Both the position numbers and the translations under genes were made by a program. Positions 52,280-61,801 of a DNA stretch of 64,000 nt are shown piece after piece (within the stretch, counting starts at the first letter, position 1; every line of letters begins with the position of its first letter). The stretch comes from Sphingobium sp. EM0848 (lineage in GTDB: Bacteria > Pseudomonadota > Alphaproteobacteria > Sphingomonadales > Sphingomonadaceae), in contig NZ_JABXWB010000001.1 in NCBI RefSeq assembly GCF_013375555.1, positions 1,674,001 to 1,738,000 on the forward strand. The letters are read 5' to 3'. The notes under the pieces are model-generated. The model was given only the letters and a program-made list of their open reading frames with translations. It was not told the DNA's origin and did not search any database.

Positions 52280-53047
52280 CTAAGCGGCGCGCGTCACGCG
52301 CCCGAACAGCACCTGATAGACATCATCGCCGCCGCTCTCCTCAAAGGCAGCCATCACCCGGCGCAAATCCCTGGGACCAAGCGGCTTGCGCCCTTCGTTC
52401 GGCACCACGGCGCCAATGCCCTTCAAATGCGCGATCAGTCCCTTCGCGCCGCCGCAGGGCAAGGCATAATCCTCGTCAAAGGCGAAGGCATCCTCGAACC
52501 GCATCAGCATCGACCGCAACATTTCGAGCGAGGGATAGGCCGGGATACCGCCCGCCACCCCAACCGCATCATGCGCCGCGCGCCAGCGGGCGAAGCTGCC
52601 CTGTCCCATGGTCGAGAAGATGAGGCTCCCCCCCGGCCGCAGCAAACCGACCAGACGGGCAATGGCGCCCTCCAGATCGTCGAACCATTGAAAGGCCAGG
52701 CTGGAGAGGATGAGGTCGAACCATTCCCCTTCGAATATCGGCGCCTCTCCGTCCATCGTCAGAAATGTGCCCGCGACCAGCCCCCCAGTCGCCGTCCGCG
52801 CCAGCATGTCGGGCGACAGGTCCGTCACCACCAGTTCCGCGCCCGGCCAATGCGCCTGAATATCCCGCGTCAGAAAACCGGTGCCACAGCCGATCTCCAA
52901 TATCCGCCCGACGCCGCCGGACTTCTGCCGCTGGGCGAGATCGCCCACCAGCGCCGCCGCGAGCCGTTGCGGCCCGGCATGATCGTCATAATGCCGCGCC
53001 GCCGCGCCGAAAGCGTCGCTTATTCGTTGCTTGCGGTGGCCGTTCAT
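52280..53047 (-). CDS. BioC-like SAM methyltransferase
   Basis: The protein is a class I methyltransferase with the SAM loop LEIGCGTGFLTRDI, the acidic residue in VVTDLSPDML, and FDLILSSLAFQWFDDLEGA, which is the BioC pattern. The N-terminal NGHRKQRISDAFGAAA resembles BioC, which methylates malonyl-ACP to start biotin synthesis. The ATG at 53047 (MNGHR) is the likeliest start; 53059 is also possible. No other bio gene is in the window, so function as BioC is probable but not certain. Confidence 0.8.
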   Translation of the reverse strand: MNGHRKQRISDAFGAAARHYDDHAGPQRLAAALVGDLAQRQKSGGVGRILEIGCGTGFLTRDIQAHWPGAELVVTDLSPDMLARTATGGLVAGTFLTMDGEAPIFEGEWFDLILSSLAFQWFDDLEGAIARLVGLLRPGGSLIFSTMGQGSFARWRAAHDAVGVAGGIPAYPSLEMLRSMLMRFEDAFAFDEDYALPCGGAKGLIAHLKGIGAVVPNEGRKPLGPRDLRRVMAAFEESGGDDVYQVLFGRVTRAA

Positions 53048-53109
53048 GGCTAGTCGCATTGGCAGAGCGACGCGCTCATTTCCAGCATCATCAAGGACCA
53101 CCCTGCCCC

Positions 53110-54339
53110 ATGACCGCCTTTTCTTCCCGGATTCCCGCCATGGACGTGCTGCGCGGCTGCGCGGTCATGGGAATCCTCTGGATGAACATCGCGGCCTTCG
53201 CCTTGCCTGAACAGGCCTATTTCAGCCCGGCGGCGGCAGGACCGCTATCGGGCGGCGACGTGATTTTCTGGGCAGCCAGCTTTCTGCTGGTCGACGGAAA
53301 AATGCGGGCGCTGTTTTCCATGCTGTTCGGCGCGTCGATGCTGCTGCTGATCGACAAGGAGGAAATGGCGGGACGGGACGGCCGCCGGGCACAGATGATC
53401 CGCGCGGCCTGGCTCTTCGTCTTCGGCCTCGCCCATTATCTGCTGCTGTGGTGGGGCGATATCCTGATGATCTATGCGCTGGTGGGCCTCGCCGCGCTGC
53501 TTTTCGTGCGCAAGGAACCGCTGTCGCTCGTCAAATGGGCCTTCCTCTTCTTCCTCCTGCATTTCCTCGTCTGCGTGTCCTTCATCGCCACGCTCTATGC
53601 TTGGAGCCATGCCACGGCATCCCATGTCAGCGCTGGTTTCGCGCATTTCATCGGCTCCTTTTCCGATCCCTCCCATCCGGCGGTCCGCAGTGAGATCGAA
53701 ATCTATCAAGGCGACTATGCGGGCATATTGCTGCATCATATCGCCCTGTTCGGCGGCCAATGGGTGACGACCCTGCCGTTCGTGATATTCGACACGCTCG
53801 GCTTCATGCTGCTGGGCATGGCGATGCTGAAGGGCGGTTTCCTGACCGGGCGCTGGCAGGCGGAGCAATATTGGCGCACCGCGCGCCATTGCTTCCTGAT
53901 GGGACTGATCCCGATGGCGGGCCTTGCCTGGTGGGTGATCGCCAGCGGATTCGCCGCTCTGCCGGCACTGGGCACGGTGCTGGCCTGGTCCTTCCCCTTC
54001 CGCATTCCGCTGGCCGTCGGCTGGGCGGCGCTGATCCTGTGGCTGTTCACGCGCTTTCGCGACCGGAGCCTGACCCATCGCATCGCCGCCGTCGGCCGTC
54101 TGGCGCTCAGCAACTATCTGGGCACCAGCCTTGTCATGAGCGCGACCTTCTACGGATGGGGCCTGGGACTGTTCGGCCATGTGCGCTACAGTCAATTGCC
54201 GCTGTTCGTGATTGCAGCCTGGGCGGTCATGCTGCTCTGGTCGCCGTTCTGGCAAAAGCGATTCGCGCTGGGACCGATGGAATGGCTGTGGCGGACGCTC
54301 GCCCAGGGTCAGGCGCAAAAGATTCGCAACAGCGATTGA
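53110..54339 (+). CDS. DUF418 (YeiB-like) membrane protein
   Basis: The 409-residue protein has about nine or ten membrane helices. It starts with the conserved IPAMDVLRGCAVMGILWMNI, has FSMLFGASMLLLID, and ends with the DUF418 domain containing GRLALSNYLGTSLVMSATFYGWGLGLFG. The N-terminal part resembles heparan-alpha-glucosaminide acetyltransferase-like/YeiB proteins. The role is unknown; a transporter or acyltransferase is suggested by fold. It is divergent from the BioC-like gene and 54 bases before bfd. Confidence 0.9.
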   Translation: MTAFSSRIPAMDVLRGCAVMGILWMNIAAFALPEQAYFSPAAAGPLSGGDVIFWAASFLLVDGKMRALFSMLFGASMLLLIDKEEMAGRDGRRAQMIRAAWLFVFGLAHYLLLWWGDILMIYALVGLAALLFVRKEPLSLVKWAFLFFLLHFLVCVSFIATLYAWSHATASHVSAGFAHFIGSFSDPSHPAVRSEIEIYQGDYAGILLHHIALFGGQWVTTLPFVIFDTLGFMLLGMAMLKGGFLTGRWQAEQYWRTARHCFLMGLIPMAGLAWWVIASGFAALPALGTVLAWSFPFRIPLAVGWAALILWLFTRFRDRSLTHRIAAVGRLALSNYLGTSLVMSATFYGWGLGLFGHVRYSQLPLFVIAAWAVMLLWSPFWQKRFALGPMEWLWRTLAQGQAQKIRNSD

Positions 54340-54393
54340 ATCACTATTGCGACCTATTATCACTTAAGCTATCTCCCCTTGCAGGAGATTTAC

Positions 54394-54564
54394 ATGGTCG
54401 TCTGTGTTTGCAATGCCATTCGTGAGAAAGATCTGAAGGAAGTCGCTCGCGAAGGCTGCGCGACCCCGTGCAGCGCCTATGCCCGCCTTGGCCGCCGGCC
54501 CAAATGCGGCCAGTGCGTGCCCTTCGCCCGGACGATCATCGCCGCCGAACGCGCCTCCATTTAA
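54394..54564 (+). CDS. bfd: Bacterioferritin-associated ferredoxin
   Basis: Bfd is a [2Fe-2S] protein that reduces and mobilises iron stored in bacterioferritin. The 56-residue protein has the four cluster cysteines at 4, 6, 38 and 41 (CVC and CGQC), as in the family. ATG 54394 has AGGAG upstream at correct spacing; an earlier start at 54379 is not supported. bfr follows 147 bases later on the same strand. Confidence 0.95.
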   Translation: MVVCVCNAIREKDLKEVAREGCATPCSAYARLGRRPKCGQCVPFARTIIAAERASI

Positions 54565-54711
54565 GGCCATTGCAAATCAGGCGCATCTAAAAGGCGCGAA
54601 CTCCACGCAATAGCGCAGAGGAAAATGGCGGATTTCCGCGGCTTTCCGGTTAACAAACGGAAGCGAAACGCTTATACTCCCGGCACTTCCCAATAGCCGG
54701 AGAAAAACGCC

Positions 54712-55191
54712 ATGAAGGGCGATCCCAAGGTCATCGACTATTTGAACGAGGTGCTCAAGAATGAGCTGACCGCGATCAATCAATATTTCCTGCATTATCG
54801 CATGCTCAATCACTGGGGCGTCGAGAAGCTGGCCAAGTTCGAATATGAAGAATCGATCGACGAGATGAAGCACGCCGACAAGCTGGCGGAACGCATCCTC
54901 TTCCTCGACGGCTTGCCCAATTTCCAGCTGCTCGGCCGCCTGAAGATCGGCGAAACGGTGGAGGAAATCCTGAAGGCCGATCTGGAGCTGGAATATGAAG
55001 CGCTTCCGGTGCTGAAGGACGCCATCGCCTATTGCGAATCGATCCGCGACTATGTGAGCCGCGATCTGTTCCAGCACATCCTCGAAAGCGAGGAAGAGCA
55101 TGTCGATACGCTGGAAACCCAGTTCGAGATGATCGATCGCATGGGCATCCAGAATTATATCCAGCTGCAGAGCAAGGCTGCGGAGGAATAA
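54712..55191 (+). CDS. bfr: Bacterioferritin
   Basis: Bacterioferritin is a 24-subunit heme-containing iron-storage shell. The 159-residue protein has the diiron-site residues Glu18, Glu51 and His54, the heme ligand Met52 ([12 protein letters not shown]), and the [18 protein letters not shown] segment holding the remaining ligands. Length is normal. The region 54565-54711 likely holds its own promoter, but I see no clear Fur or Irr box. Confidence 0.97.
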   Translation: MKGDPKVIDYLNEVLKNELTAINQYFLHYRMLNHWGVEKLAKFEYEESIDEMKHADKLAERILFLDGLPNFQLLGRLKIGETVEEILKADLELEYEALPVLKDAIAYCESIRDYVSRDLFQHILESEEEHVDTLETQFEMIDRMGIQNYIQLQSKAAEE

Positions 55192-55239
55192 GCCTTCTGG
55201 CGGGGCAGGCCCATCCGGCGTGCCGCCCCGCCGCTTTCC

Positions 55240-55647
55240 CTATATCAGCGAATCGAGCAGGCCGATGAGCGGCAAGTCCGCCGGCGGCATCTCCAGCGCA
55301 TACATCTGCGCCGGCCTTACCCATTGCAGCGCGGTCGCGTGCCGCGCTTCGGGAATGCCCTGCCATTTGCGGCAGACATAGAGCAACAGCAACAGATGCC
55401 TATCGCCCAACGGCTCGCTGGCGAAGGTTGCGGGGGCCAGGCAGCTCGCATGGGTGCGGATGCCCAATTCCTCCTCCAACTCGCGGATCAGCGCCTCTTC
55501 GGGCGGTTCGCCCGGTTCAACCTTCCCGCCGGGAAATTCCCAGAGGTGCGCCATCGGCTTTCCGGGCGGCCGCTGCTGCAAAAGTACACGGCCATCCGCG
55601 TCGACCAAAGCGGCGGCGACCACCAATAGAGGAGAATTTATCGTCAT
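55240..55647 (-). CDS. mutT: MutT-like NUDIX pyrophosphohydrolase
   Basis: The 135-residue protein has a full NUDIX box (GGKVEPGEPPEEALIRELEEELGI) and the MutT-like start LLVVAAALVDADGRVLLQQRP. MutT-type enzymes cleanse the nucleotide pool by hydrolysing 8-oxo-dGTP to its monophosphate. ATG 55647 gives the family N-terminus. It ends 48 bases from bfr, which points the other way. Confidence 0.9.
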   Translation of the reverse strand: MTINSPLLVVAAALVDADGRVLLQQRPPGKPMAHLWEFPGGKVEPGEPPEEALIRELEEELGIRTHASCLAPATFASEPLGDRHLLLLLYVCRKWQGIPEARHATALQWVRPAQMYALEMPPADLPLIGLLDSLI

Positions 55648-55725
55648 AACGGTCCGGCTTGAGGGGTTTGTTAACTCTGCCACTTTTACAAGGGCATTCA
55701 GGGCTGTCTGTAAACGGGGTTGGAC

Positions 55726-55911
55726 ATGCGGGCGTTGATCAAAAGCTTTCGCCTTCGGGGACTTGCGGCGTGCCAGCGCGGAGCGACGGCGGTGGAATAT
55801 GGACTGATCCTCGCGCTAATCTGTCTGGCCATCATCGGCGCCATGTCAAGCGTCGCCAACAAGACCATCGGCATGTGGAACAATGTGGCGACAGAAGTTC
55901 TCGCGCATTAA
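55726..55911 (+). CDS. Flp/Fap-type pilin 1
   Basis: The 61-residue precursor has a short positively charged leader ending in RG, followed by the Flp signature ATAVEYGLI and a hydrophobic helix. The prepilin peptidase would cut after the glycine. ATG 55726 follows ACGGGG; a TTG two codons upstream is an alternative. The C-terminal part after the helix differs from the second pilin. The two genes are in tandem. Confidence 0.88.
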   Translation: MRALIKSFRLRGLAACQRGATAVEYGLILALICLAIIGAMSSVANKTIGMWNNVATEVLAH

Positions 55912-56048
55912 CCATCAATATCTGACAGCCTTTTTCGTCCATTAAATCTTTATCAACCGACACCCTCTACACCTGCCATTGCTGACCTTCATTCGACGGG
56001 GGGGCGGCCGGGTAGTTAAACGTTGAATTTGAGGCAAGGAGACTTCCA

Positions 56049-56210
56049 ATGCAGTTCATCCGTAAGATGCTGAAGAACGAAAAGGGTGCGACCGCCATTG
56101 AATATGGCCTGATCGCTGCTCTGATCGCCGTCGCCGCCATCGGCGCCATGACCAGCCTCGGCGGCAAGCTGGGCAACACCTTCAACAATGTCTCGGGCAA
56201 CCTGAAGTAA
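56049..56210 (+). CDS. Flp/Fap-type pilin 2
   Basis: The 53-residue precursor has leader MQFIRKMLKNEKG, cleavage after glycine, then ATAIEYGLIAALIAVAAIGA and a short polar C-terminus, the classic Flp form. The ribosome site AAGGAG lies nine bases before the ATG. It follows pilin 1 after 137 bases that likely hold a separate promoter. No tad or cpa assembly genes are in the window, so the export machinery must be elsewhere. Confidence 0.95.
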   Translation: MQFIRKMLKNEKGATAIEYGLIAALIAVAAIGAMTSLGGKLGNTFNNVSGNLK

Positions 56211-56230
56211 GCCCGACCACATTGAAGAAA

Positions 56231-56265
56231 AGGGCGGTGGGAGCAATCCCGCCGCCCTTTTTCTT
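56231..56265. terminator. Bidirectional terminator between flp2 and the M48 protease gene
   Basis: AGGGCGG plus TGGGA pairs with TCCC plus GCCGCCCT around GCAA (one bulge), followed by five Ts on plus and TTTTCTT on minus. Confidence 0.85.
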
Positions 56266-56286
56266 TGCGCCCGCGTCGGCAGAACA

Positions 56287-57762
56287 TCACCAGGTAACGA
56301 TCTTCACCTTCTGCCCCGGCTTCAGCACGCTGCTGGCGGTCAGCGCGTTGATCGTCAGGAAGCGGTCGAGCGGATAATCGCCATAGGCCATGCGCTTGGC
56401 CAATGACTGGACGGTGTCGCCCGATTTGACGGTAAGCACATTGACATGGCGCGGCTTGATGGCGGCGGCTTCCTGGGCGGAGAGGCGCTGCACCGACTGC
56501 ACCATGGTCGAAAATGGACCTATCCCTTGCCCCGCCGCCGTCAGCAGCAGAAAGTGATAGGCTTTGCCGCCGCCAAAATCATAAGCGAAGACCGTGGCAT
56601 CGACCTGGCTGGACTGGGTGCTGGCCCGGATCGTGCGCCATGCCGCCGGAAGCCCGTTGACCGTGGTCCGGCGAACCTCCCCTGACGGGACAGCGCCACC
56701 TCCACCCAATTTGGCGAACACCGAATCGATATAGGCGGACAGATCGCCGGAAAAAGGCGCTGCGCCGAACTGCGCCTGCCCGCCCGATCCCGCGACCGTG
56801 ACGGCATCCGCGCCATTTTCCATGCCAAAGCCCTGTGGTGCGGTAAAACTCAATCGCAGATCAGGATGCCGGAAACGATTGCCCTCGATCACGCCCTGCT
56901 TGGGATCGTCGCCATAGAGGGCGCCGTTCAGCGCGTTCAGAAAGGCATCACGATTGCGCACCGTACTGGTCGATCCGCTGGCGGCAGCATTGCGCGCGGC
57001 GCGACCGACGCGGGAGGCGGGATCGGGATGGGTGCTGGCCCATTCGGGCACGGATCGGGCGTTGCCGGCCACCCGGGCGTCGAGGCTGCTCTGCGCGGCG
57101 AGCGAAGCCAGCATGGTCGACAGGGCGCGCGGATCATAGCCGCCCGATGCCAGATAGCGGATACCAAGATCGTCCGCTTCATATTCCTGAGTCCGGGAGA
57201 ATTTGAGCGTCAGCAACTGGCTGCCCTGACCGATCCCCTTTTGCAGCAGGCCACCCAGCGCCGAATCCCCCAGCAGCGCCCCAGTCAGCACCTGAAGCAG
57301 CGTGCCGCCAATGGCGTTACGCTGCGCCGCCTGTTGCCGCCTTTGGCCATGCTGGGCCGCGACATGGCCGATTTCATGACCGAGCACCCCGGCCAGTTCC
57401 GCCTCGTCATTCATCAGCGCCATGAGTTGGCGCGTCACATAGACATAGCCGCCGGGAATGGCGAAGGCGTTGTTCACCGGCGAATTGAGCAGGGTGACGG
57501 TGAAATCCCCCTGCGCATTGGACAGACCCGACTGGACGGCGATGCGGCGACCGACACCTTCCACATATTTCGCCTGCGGCCCGGCATAGGCGCCGCCGAA
57601 CTCGTTGAGCAGTTGCGGATGCTGCTTGGCGCCGGATTCCTTGTCCTGCGGGCTGATCGACGAAACGGTGCGAATCGCCCGCTGTTGTCCGTGCACCGAC
57701 GGCGCCGCGGCAAGAGCGATCAAGCCCAGTCCCGCATAGGCCCAAGATGACATGTGCTTCAC
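56287..57762 (-). CDS. Exported M48 metalloprotease with C-terminal LysM domain
   Basis: The 491-residue protein has a signal peptide (about residues 1-25), an M48 peptidase domain with the zinc motif HEIGH (AGVLGHEIGHVAAQH) and the downstream glutamate in EYEADDLGIRYL, then a long unassigned region, and a C-terminal LysM domain (VLTVKSGDTVQSLAKRM). The LysM part suggests anchoring to peptidoglycan; the protease part resembles BepA/YfgC-type proteins that act in outer-membrane assembly. ATG 57762 or the ATG three codons later are both possible starts. Confidence 0.93.
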   Translation of the reverse strand: MKHMSSWAYAGLGLIALAAAPSVHGQQRAIRTVSSISPQDKESGAKQHPQLLNEFGGAYAGPQAKYVEGVGRRIAVQSGLSNAQGDFTVTLLNSPVNNAFAIPGGYVYVTRQLMALMNDEAELAGVLGHEIGHVAAQHGQRRQQAAQRNAIGGTLLQVLTGALLGDSALGGLLQKGIGQGSQLLTLKFSRTQEYEADDLGIRYLASGGYDPRALSTMLASLAAQSSLDARVAGNARSVPEWASTHPDPASRVGRAARNAAASGSTSTVRNRDAFLNALNGALYGDDPKQGVIEGNRFRHPDLRLSFTAPQGFGMENGADAVTVAGSGGQAQFGAAPFSGDLSAYIDSVFAKLGGGGAVPSGEVRRTTVNGLPAAWRTIRASTQSSQVDATVFAYDFGGGKAYHFLLLTAAGQGIGPFSTMVQSVQRLSAQEAAAIKPRHVNVLTVKSGDTVQSLAKRMAYGDYPLDRFLTINALTASSVLKPGQKVKIVTW

Positions 57763-57840
57763 GGCCCCTCCTGCTCCCCTGTTACCATGACGAAAGGAGG
57801 GATAGCAGGCACAGCTTCCCGCCGACAGGGGGTGAAGCGG

Positions 57841-58785
57841 TCAGACGCCGATGGCGAGGAACTTGTCGGCGCGGTCGGTACGCAACGCGTCGGGGCTCAT
57901 GCCCGACAGTGCATCCAGTTCCTCACCGATGGCAGCGCCCAGATTGGCGATCGCCTGCACCGGCTCGCGATGAGCGCCGCCGGTCGGTTCGGGCACGATT
58001 CGGTCGATGACGCCCAGCGCCTTCAGATGCTGCGCCGTGACCTGCATGGCAGTGGCCGCGTCGCTCGCCTTTTCGGCGGTGCGCCAGAGGATGGAGGCGC
58101 AGCCCTCGGGCGAGATCACCGAATAAACCGCATGTTCGAACATCAGCACGCGGTTGGCCGCCGCCAGCGCGACCGCACCGCCCGAGCCGCCCTCGCCCAC
58201 CACGGCGGCGACCATCGGGACGCCCAGCGCCAGACATTGTTCGGTCGAGCGGGCAATGGCCTCCGCCTGTCCGCGCTCCTCCGCCTGCACGCCGGGGAAA
58301 GCGCCCGACGTATCCACCAGCGTCACCACCGGCAGGCCGAAGCGGTCGGCCAACTGCATCAGGCGGATCGCCTTGCGATAGCCCTCGGGCTTGGCCATGC
58401 CGAAATTGTGGCGGACGCGGCTGGCGGTGTCATCGCCCTTTTCATGGCCGATCACGACCACGCGCCGGTCGCCCAGCGTCGCGAAGCCGCCCAGGATCGC
58501 CTGATCGTCCGAAAAGGCGCGGTCCCCGGCCAGCGGCATGAAATTGTCGAACATGCCCGCGACATAGTCCTTGAAATGCGGACGGTCGGGATGGCGCGCC
58601 ACCTGCGTCTTCTGCCAGGGCGACAGCTTCGCGTAACTGTCCACCAGCATCTTCGCCGCGCGCTGTTCGAGCTTGTCGATCTCGCCGCTTATGTCGATAT
58701 CGCCCACATTGGCGGTGGCGCGCAATTCGATGATGCGCGCTTCCATCTCCGCGATGGGCTTTTCGAATTCGAGAAAACTAACCAT
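57841..58785 (-). CDS. accA: Acetyl-CoA carboxylase carboxyltransferase subunit alpha
   Basis: AccA works with AccD to transfer the carboxyl group from biotin to acetyl-CoA. The 314-residue protein has the normal AccA pattern: start [17 protein letters not shown], the [11 protein letters not shown] segment, [47 protein letters not shown], and [14 protein letters not shown]. It is 11 bases downstream of xerD. Confidence 0.98.
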   Translation of the reverse strand: MVSFLEFEKPIAEMEARIIELRATANVGDIDISGEIDKLEQRAAKMLVDSYAKLSPWQKTQVARHPDRPHFKDYVAGMFDNFMPLAGDRAFSDDQAILGGFATLGDRRVVVIGHEKGDDTASRVRHNFGMAKPEGYRKAIRLMQLADRFGLPVVTLVDTSGAFPGVQAEERGQAEAIARSTEQCLALGVPMVAAVVGEGGSGGAVALAAANRVLMFEHAVYSVISPEGCASILWRTAEKASDAATAMQVTAQHLKALGVIDRIVPEPTGGAHREPVQAIANLGAAIGEELDALSGMSPDALRTDRADKFLAIGV

Positions 58786-58796
58786 GGCGCATGGCG

Positions 58797-59714
58797 TTAG
58801 GGCGATGACACGGCGCCGTCAACGCGCCGATGCGTCATAGAAGCGAGCGGATGGCGGCTGTTGACCAGTTCGACCAGCCTGCGGCTGTCGACATGGGTGT
58901 AAATTTGCGTGGTGCCGATGTCGGCATGGCCCAGCATCGATTGCAACGCGCGCAGGTCCGCGCCGCCCTCCAGCAAATGGGTGGCGAAGGCATGGCGCAG
59001 CACATGGGGGCTGACCCGTTCCGGCGCGATCCCGGCAGCGGCGGCGAGCGCCTTCACCATCTGATAAAGGCGAATCCGGCTCACATGACTCTTGCCGGAG
59101 GGGAACAGCCACGGGCTGTCCGGCGCGACATGGGGCAGCCAGGCGGCCACGGCGGCACGGGCACGGTCCGAAATGGGAACCAGCCGTTCGCGCGCGCCCT
59201 TGCCCTTGAGAATCAGGAAGGGCCGGTCCGCCGCCAGTGCGCGACGCGGCAGCGACACCAGTTCGGTCGCGCGCAGGCCCGAACCGTAGAGCAACTCGAT
59301 CAGGGCCGACAGGCGCAGATCGAGCGGAGCGGGATGCGCAGCCGCCAGCTTTTCCGCGATCAGGGCGAAAAGCGAATCGACTTCCCCCGTCGACAATATC
59401 TTGGGCAGCGGACGGCGCGTCGCCGGGCGCGGCAAAGCCGTCGAAGGATTGTCGGCGCGCAGCCCCTCTTCCTCCAGAAAGCCGTAAAAGGCGCGCAGGG
59501 CCGACGCTTTGCGCGCCACGGAAGAGGCCGCCAACTCGGCCCAGGCGCTCGCCAGCCCGGCTATGCTATCCTTGGTCGCACCGGCAAGACCGCCGACGAT
59601 CTCCGCCGCGCCCATCAGATCGGCGCGATAGGCGAGCAGCGTGTTGCGCGACGCCCCCCGTTCCGCCGCCATCATTTCCAGAAAGCGGTCGATGAGCGCG
59701 GCATCCTCGCCCAT
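58797..59714 (-). CDS. xerD: Tyrosine recombinase XerD
   Basis: XerD with XerC resolves chromosome dimers at dif. The 305-residue protein has the N-terminal SAM-like core-binding domain and the catalytic set: Arg in [13 protein letters not shown], Lys in [24 protein letters not shown] (His and second Arg), [13 protein letters not shown] (third His, and the nucleophilic tyrosine). It overlaps the preceding gene by one base and precedes accA, a conserved alphaproteobacterial arrangement near aroK-aroB. Confidence 0.95.
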   Translation of the reverse strand: MGEDAALIDRFLEMMAAERGASRNTLLAYRADLMGAAEIVGGLAGATKDSIAGLASAWAELAASSVARKASALRAFYGFLEEEGLRADNPSTALPRPATRRPLPKILSTGEVDSLFALIAEKLAAAHPAPLDLRLSALIELLYGSGLRATELVSLPRRALAADRPFLILKGKGARERLVPISDRARAAVAAWLPHVAPDSPWLFPSGKSHVSRIRLYQMVKALAAAAGIAPERVSPHVLRHAFATHLLEGGADLRALQSMLGHADIGTTQIYTHVDSRRLVELVNSRHPLASMTHRRVDGAVSSP

Positions 59715-61531
59715 CAGAGCCGCGTCATCGCCTCCGCCGCGATCATCCGCGCTTCCGGGTCCAGCCCGACGCGATGCAGCGCGGCGACGATATGATAGAG
59801 GTGGAGGGGCGGCAGCCGGTTCCAGTCCGCCGTCTGCATGCCCACCGCCGCCAGCAGCGCGACGCTGCCTGTCTCACCGCGCCCGGCCGCCGCATCGATG
59901 GCGCGCGACCAGCGGCTGGTCATGCCGAGGTTGAAGCCATTGTCCTGCGCCAACGAAGCGCCGTCCTTCGCATTGAGGCGGGACAGACCGGCCAGCGCGG
60001 CGATCAGCATCTGGGTCTTGCGGGCGTCCGCTCCCTTGGCGAAGGACGAGACGCGCCCGCTACTGATATCGACGACGGGGCTGGGCGCTCCCACGGCCAG
60101 CAAGGCCCACAGATCGCCCGCACCGTCGCCATCCGCCTGGGCGGCGAGGCGCCCCCACGCAGCGGCGCTGCGGTCATAGCCCGCAGTGAACATGGCGGCG
60201 ACCAGATTGGCCGCGTCCCGCGCGCTCAATTCCGAAACCGGCAGCGCAGCCGCCGCCCGCGCCGTCGCGATCAGGCCGACGAAATCGGGCCGCGCCTCAT
60301 TCTGCCAGACCGTCCGCATCGCCTGCAGCCGATCATCCGCGCTCGATCCGGAATAAGCGGTGCGCAGCGCATCGATCCGGTCGGCAGTGGCGGAGGGCGC
60401 GTCGCCGTCAACGCCAAGTTGGCTGTAGAAGCCGACCAGCGCCTTGTTGGAAAAGACGCCCAGCCGCGCCGCCACTTCCGCGCCGGGCAGGCGGCGCGCC
60501 GCCGACAGCGCGGGCGCACGGGCTTCCCAGGCACGGACATGCGGACCGGCCGTAGCGTAGAGGTCGTCGGGAATCGGCACATTGAGCGCAGTCGCCAGGC
60601 CAAAGCGCCAGGCCGTCAGCCGATCCACCGCATCCCATTCGATCTTGACCGAACGGCGCGCGTTGAAGCCGGTGCCGACCACCTTTTCCGCCAGCCGATA
60701 GTCGATGCCGCGCACCACGCCGCGCCGCTGCACCTGATTGAGCGCGCCGCTGGCCGAACCCTGATCGCCCGACAGCGCCGGGCAGATCGCCCGCGTCATG
60801 TCCCAGCCCGGCTCTTTGCTGAACCGCAGCGCACCCGCCGAAAGCGGGCACAGCCCCGCCGGATCGGCGGTCGCCAGATAGGTCTGCATGGCGATGGCAT
60901 AGAGGCGCGGGGTGAACTGGTCCGAATCGACGCTCTGCACCAGCAGGCGCGCGCTGTCCGCTTCCCCCATGCGCAGCAGCAGCCAGGCGCGCTCCGCCAC
61001 CCAGTCGGCGCCTTCAATGTCTCCCGGCGTGTCGGTGGCCGACAGCAACGCCCGCCGCAGCAGGATCGACGCCCAGCGCGACGTGATCGGCGCACGCGTC
61101 TGCTTCATCAGCGTGGCAAGGAACTGGCCCGATTGCGCTCCGAACGCTTTGGGCGCCATGCCCAGTCGATCGGGCGTCAGCGGCCCTACCCGATCCAGCG
61201 AACGATGCGCATTTTCGGGAAGGTCATATTTCGCCTTCTCCGCCGCGATCTCCTCATCGGACAATTGCTCGTCGGCGGCATTGTCGGCCATATCGTTCGA
61301 CAAGGCAAAAGCCGGCGGCTGAACCGGAACCGCGGGCGCTGGAGTCGTCGGCGCGGCGGGCCCCTGCGCTGGACGGGCGGGCTGCGACGGCGCAGGCGCG
61401 GGTGTCGCGGGCGCTTCACCAAAGCCGGGCGGCAAAAGGGATTCGGGCGCCTGCTGCGCGATAACCGGCAGGGTCAGGGCCAGCGCGAAGCTGCCCAGCG
61501 CCCATTTCACATTCACCCGTCCTTGGCCCAT
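59714..61531 (-). CDS. Large exported hypothetical protein, 605 residues
   Basis: A signal peptide (about residues 1-25, ending PVIAQQ) is followed by a Pro/Ala-rich linker (about 40-75) and a long, mostly helical Ala/Leu/Arg-rich body with repeating ALLSA- and ADSARLLVQS-like helices that look like tetratricopeptide-type or alpha-solenoid repeats. I do not recognise a named family; homologues appear as conserved hypotheticals in sphingomonads. The stop overlaps the xerD start, and the small membrane-protein gene lies five bases upstream, so it is part of one transcript. Confidence 0.85.
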   Translation of the reverse strand: MGQGRVNVKWALGSFALALTLPVIAQQAPESLLPPGFGEAPATPAPAPSQPARPAQGPAAPTTPAPAVPVQPPAFALSNDMADNAADEQLSDEEIAAEKAKYDLPENAHRSLDRVGPLTPDRLGMAPKAFGAQSGQFLATLMKQTRAPITSRWASILLRRALLSATDTPGDIEGADWVAERAWLLLRMGEADSARLLVQSVDSDQFTPRLYAIAMQTYLATADPAGLCPLSAGALRFSKEPGWDMTRAICPALSGDQGSASGALNQVQRRGVVRGIDYRLAEKVVGTGFNARRSVKIEWDAVDRLTAWRFGLATALNVPIPDDLYATAGPHVRAWEARAPALSAARRLPGAEVAARLGVFSNKALVGFYSQLGVDGDAPSATADRIDALRTAYSGSSADDRLQAMRTVWQNEARPDFVGLIATARAAAALPVSELSARDAANLVAAMFTAGYDRSAAAWGRLAAQADGDGAGDLWALLAVGAPSPVVDISSGRVSSFAKGADARKTQMLIAALAGLSRLNAKDGASLAQDNGFNLGMTSRWSRAIDAAAGRGETGSVALLAAVGMQTADWNRLPPLHLYHIVAALHRVGLDPEARMIAAEAMTRL

Positions 61532-61536
61532 GCCGC

Positions 61537-61725
61537 TTAGTGGCCCAGCTTTTCGGCGGGAATGACCTTTTCCACGCGGCTCTGCGGCTTTTCGCCGCCG
61601 CGCGACCAGAGCAGGGCGATGATCGCGACCAGCACGACAAGCGCGATGATGGGAATGATCGGCAGCGACCGTCCACGACGACGCGAACTGCCTTCAAAAC
61701 TGCTGTAGGAACGATTGCGCTTCAT
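61537..61725 (-). CDS. Small single-helix membrane protein, 62 residues
   Basis: The protein has a basic N-terminus (KRNRSYSSFEGSSRRRGR), one membrane helix (LPIIPIIALVVLVAIIALLW) and a short polar tail with SRGGEKPQSRVEKVIP. The positive N-terminus suggests N-in orientation. ATG 61725 is the start, although longer frames are open upstream. It is the first gene of the run to xerD-accA and is divergent from aroK. No known family. Confidence 0.72.
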   Translation of the reverse strand: MKRNRSYSSFEGSSRRRGRSLPIIPIIALVVLVAIIALLWSRGGEKPQSRVEKVIPAEKLGH

Positions 61726-61801
61726 GAGTCCTGTTCTGGCTCGGCCTGAAGGAAAGTTGCGATTTGCCTTGTTGACGCGGGGTTGTATAGCCCCCCTCGC
61801 C

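Noticed and set aside
54340..54393. Fur- or Irr-type iron box before bfd
   Set aside because: The sequence is AT-rich, but I could not match a convincing palindromic consensus.
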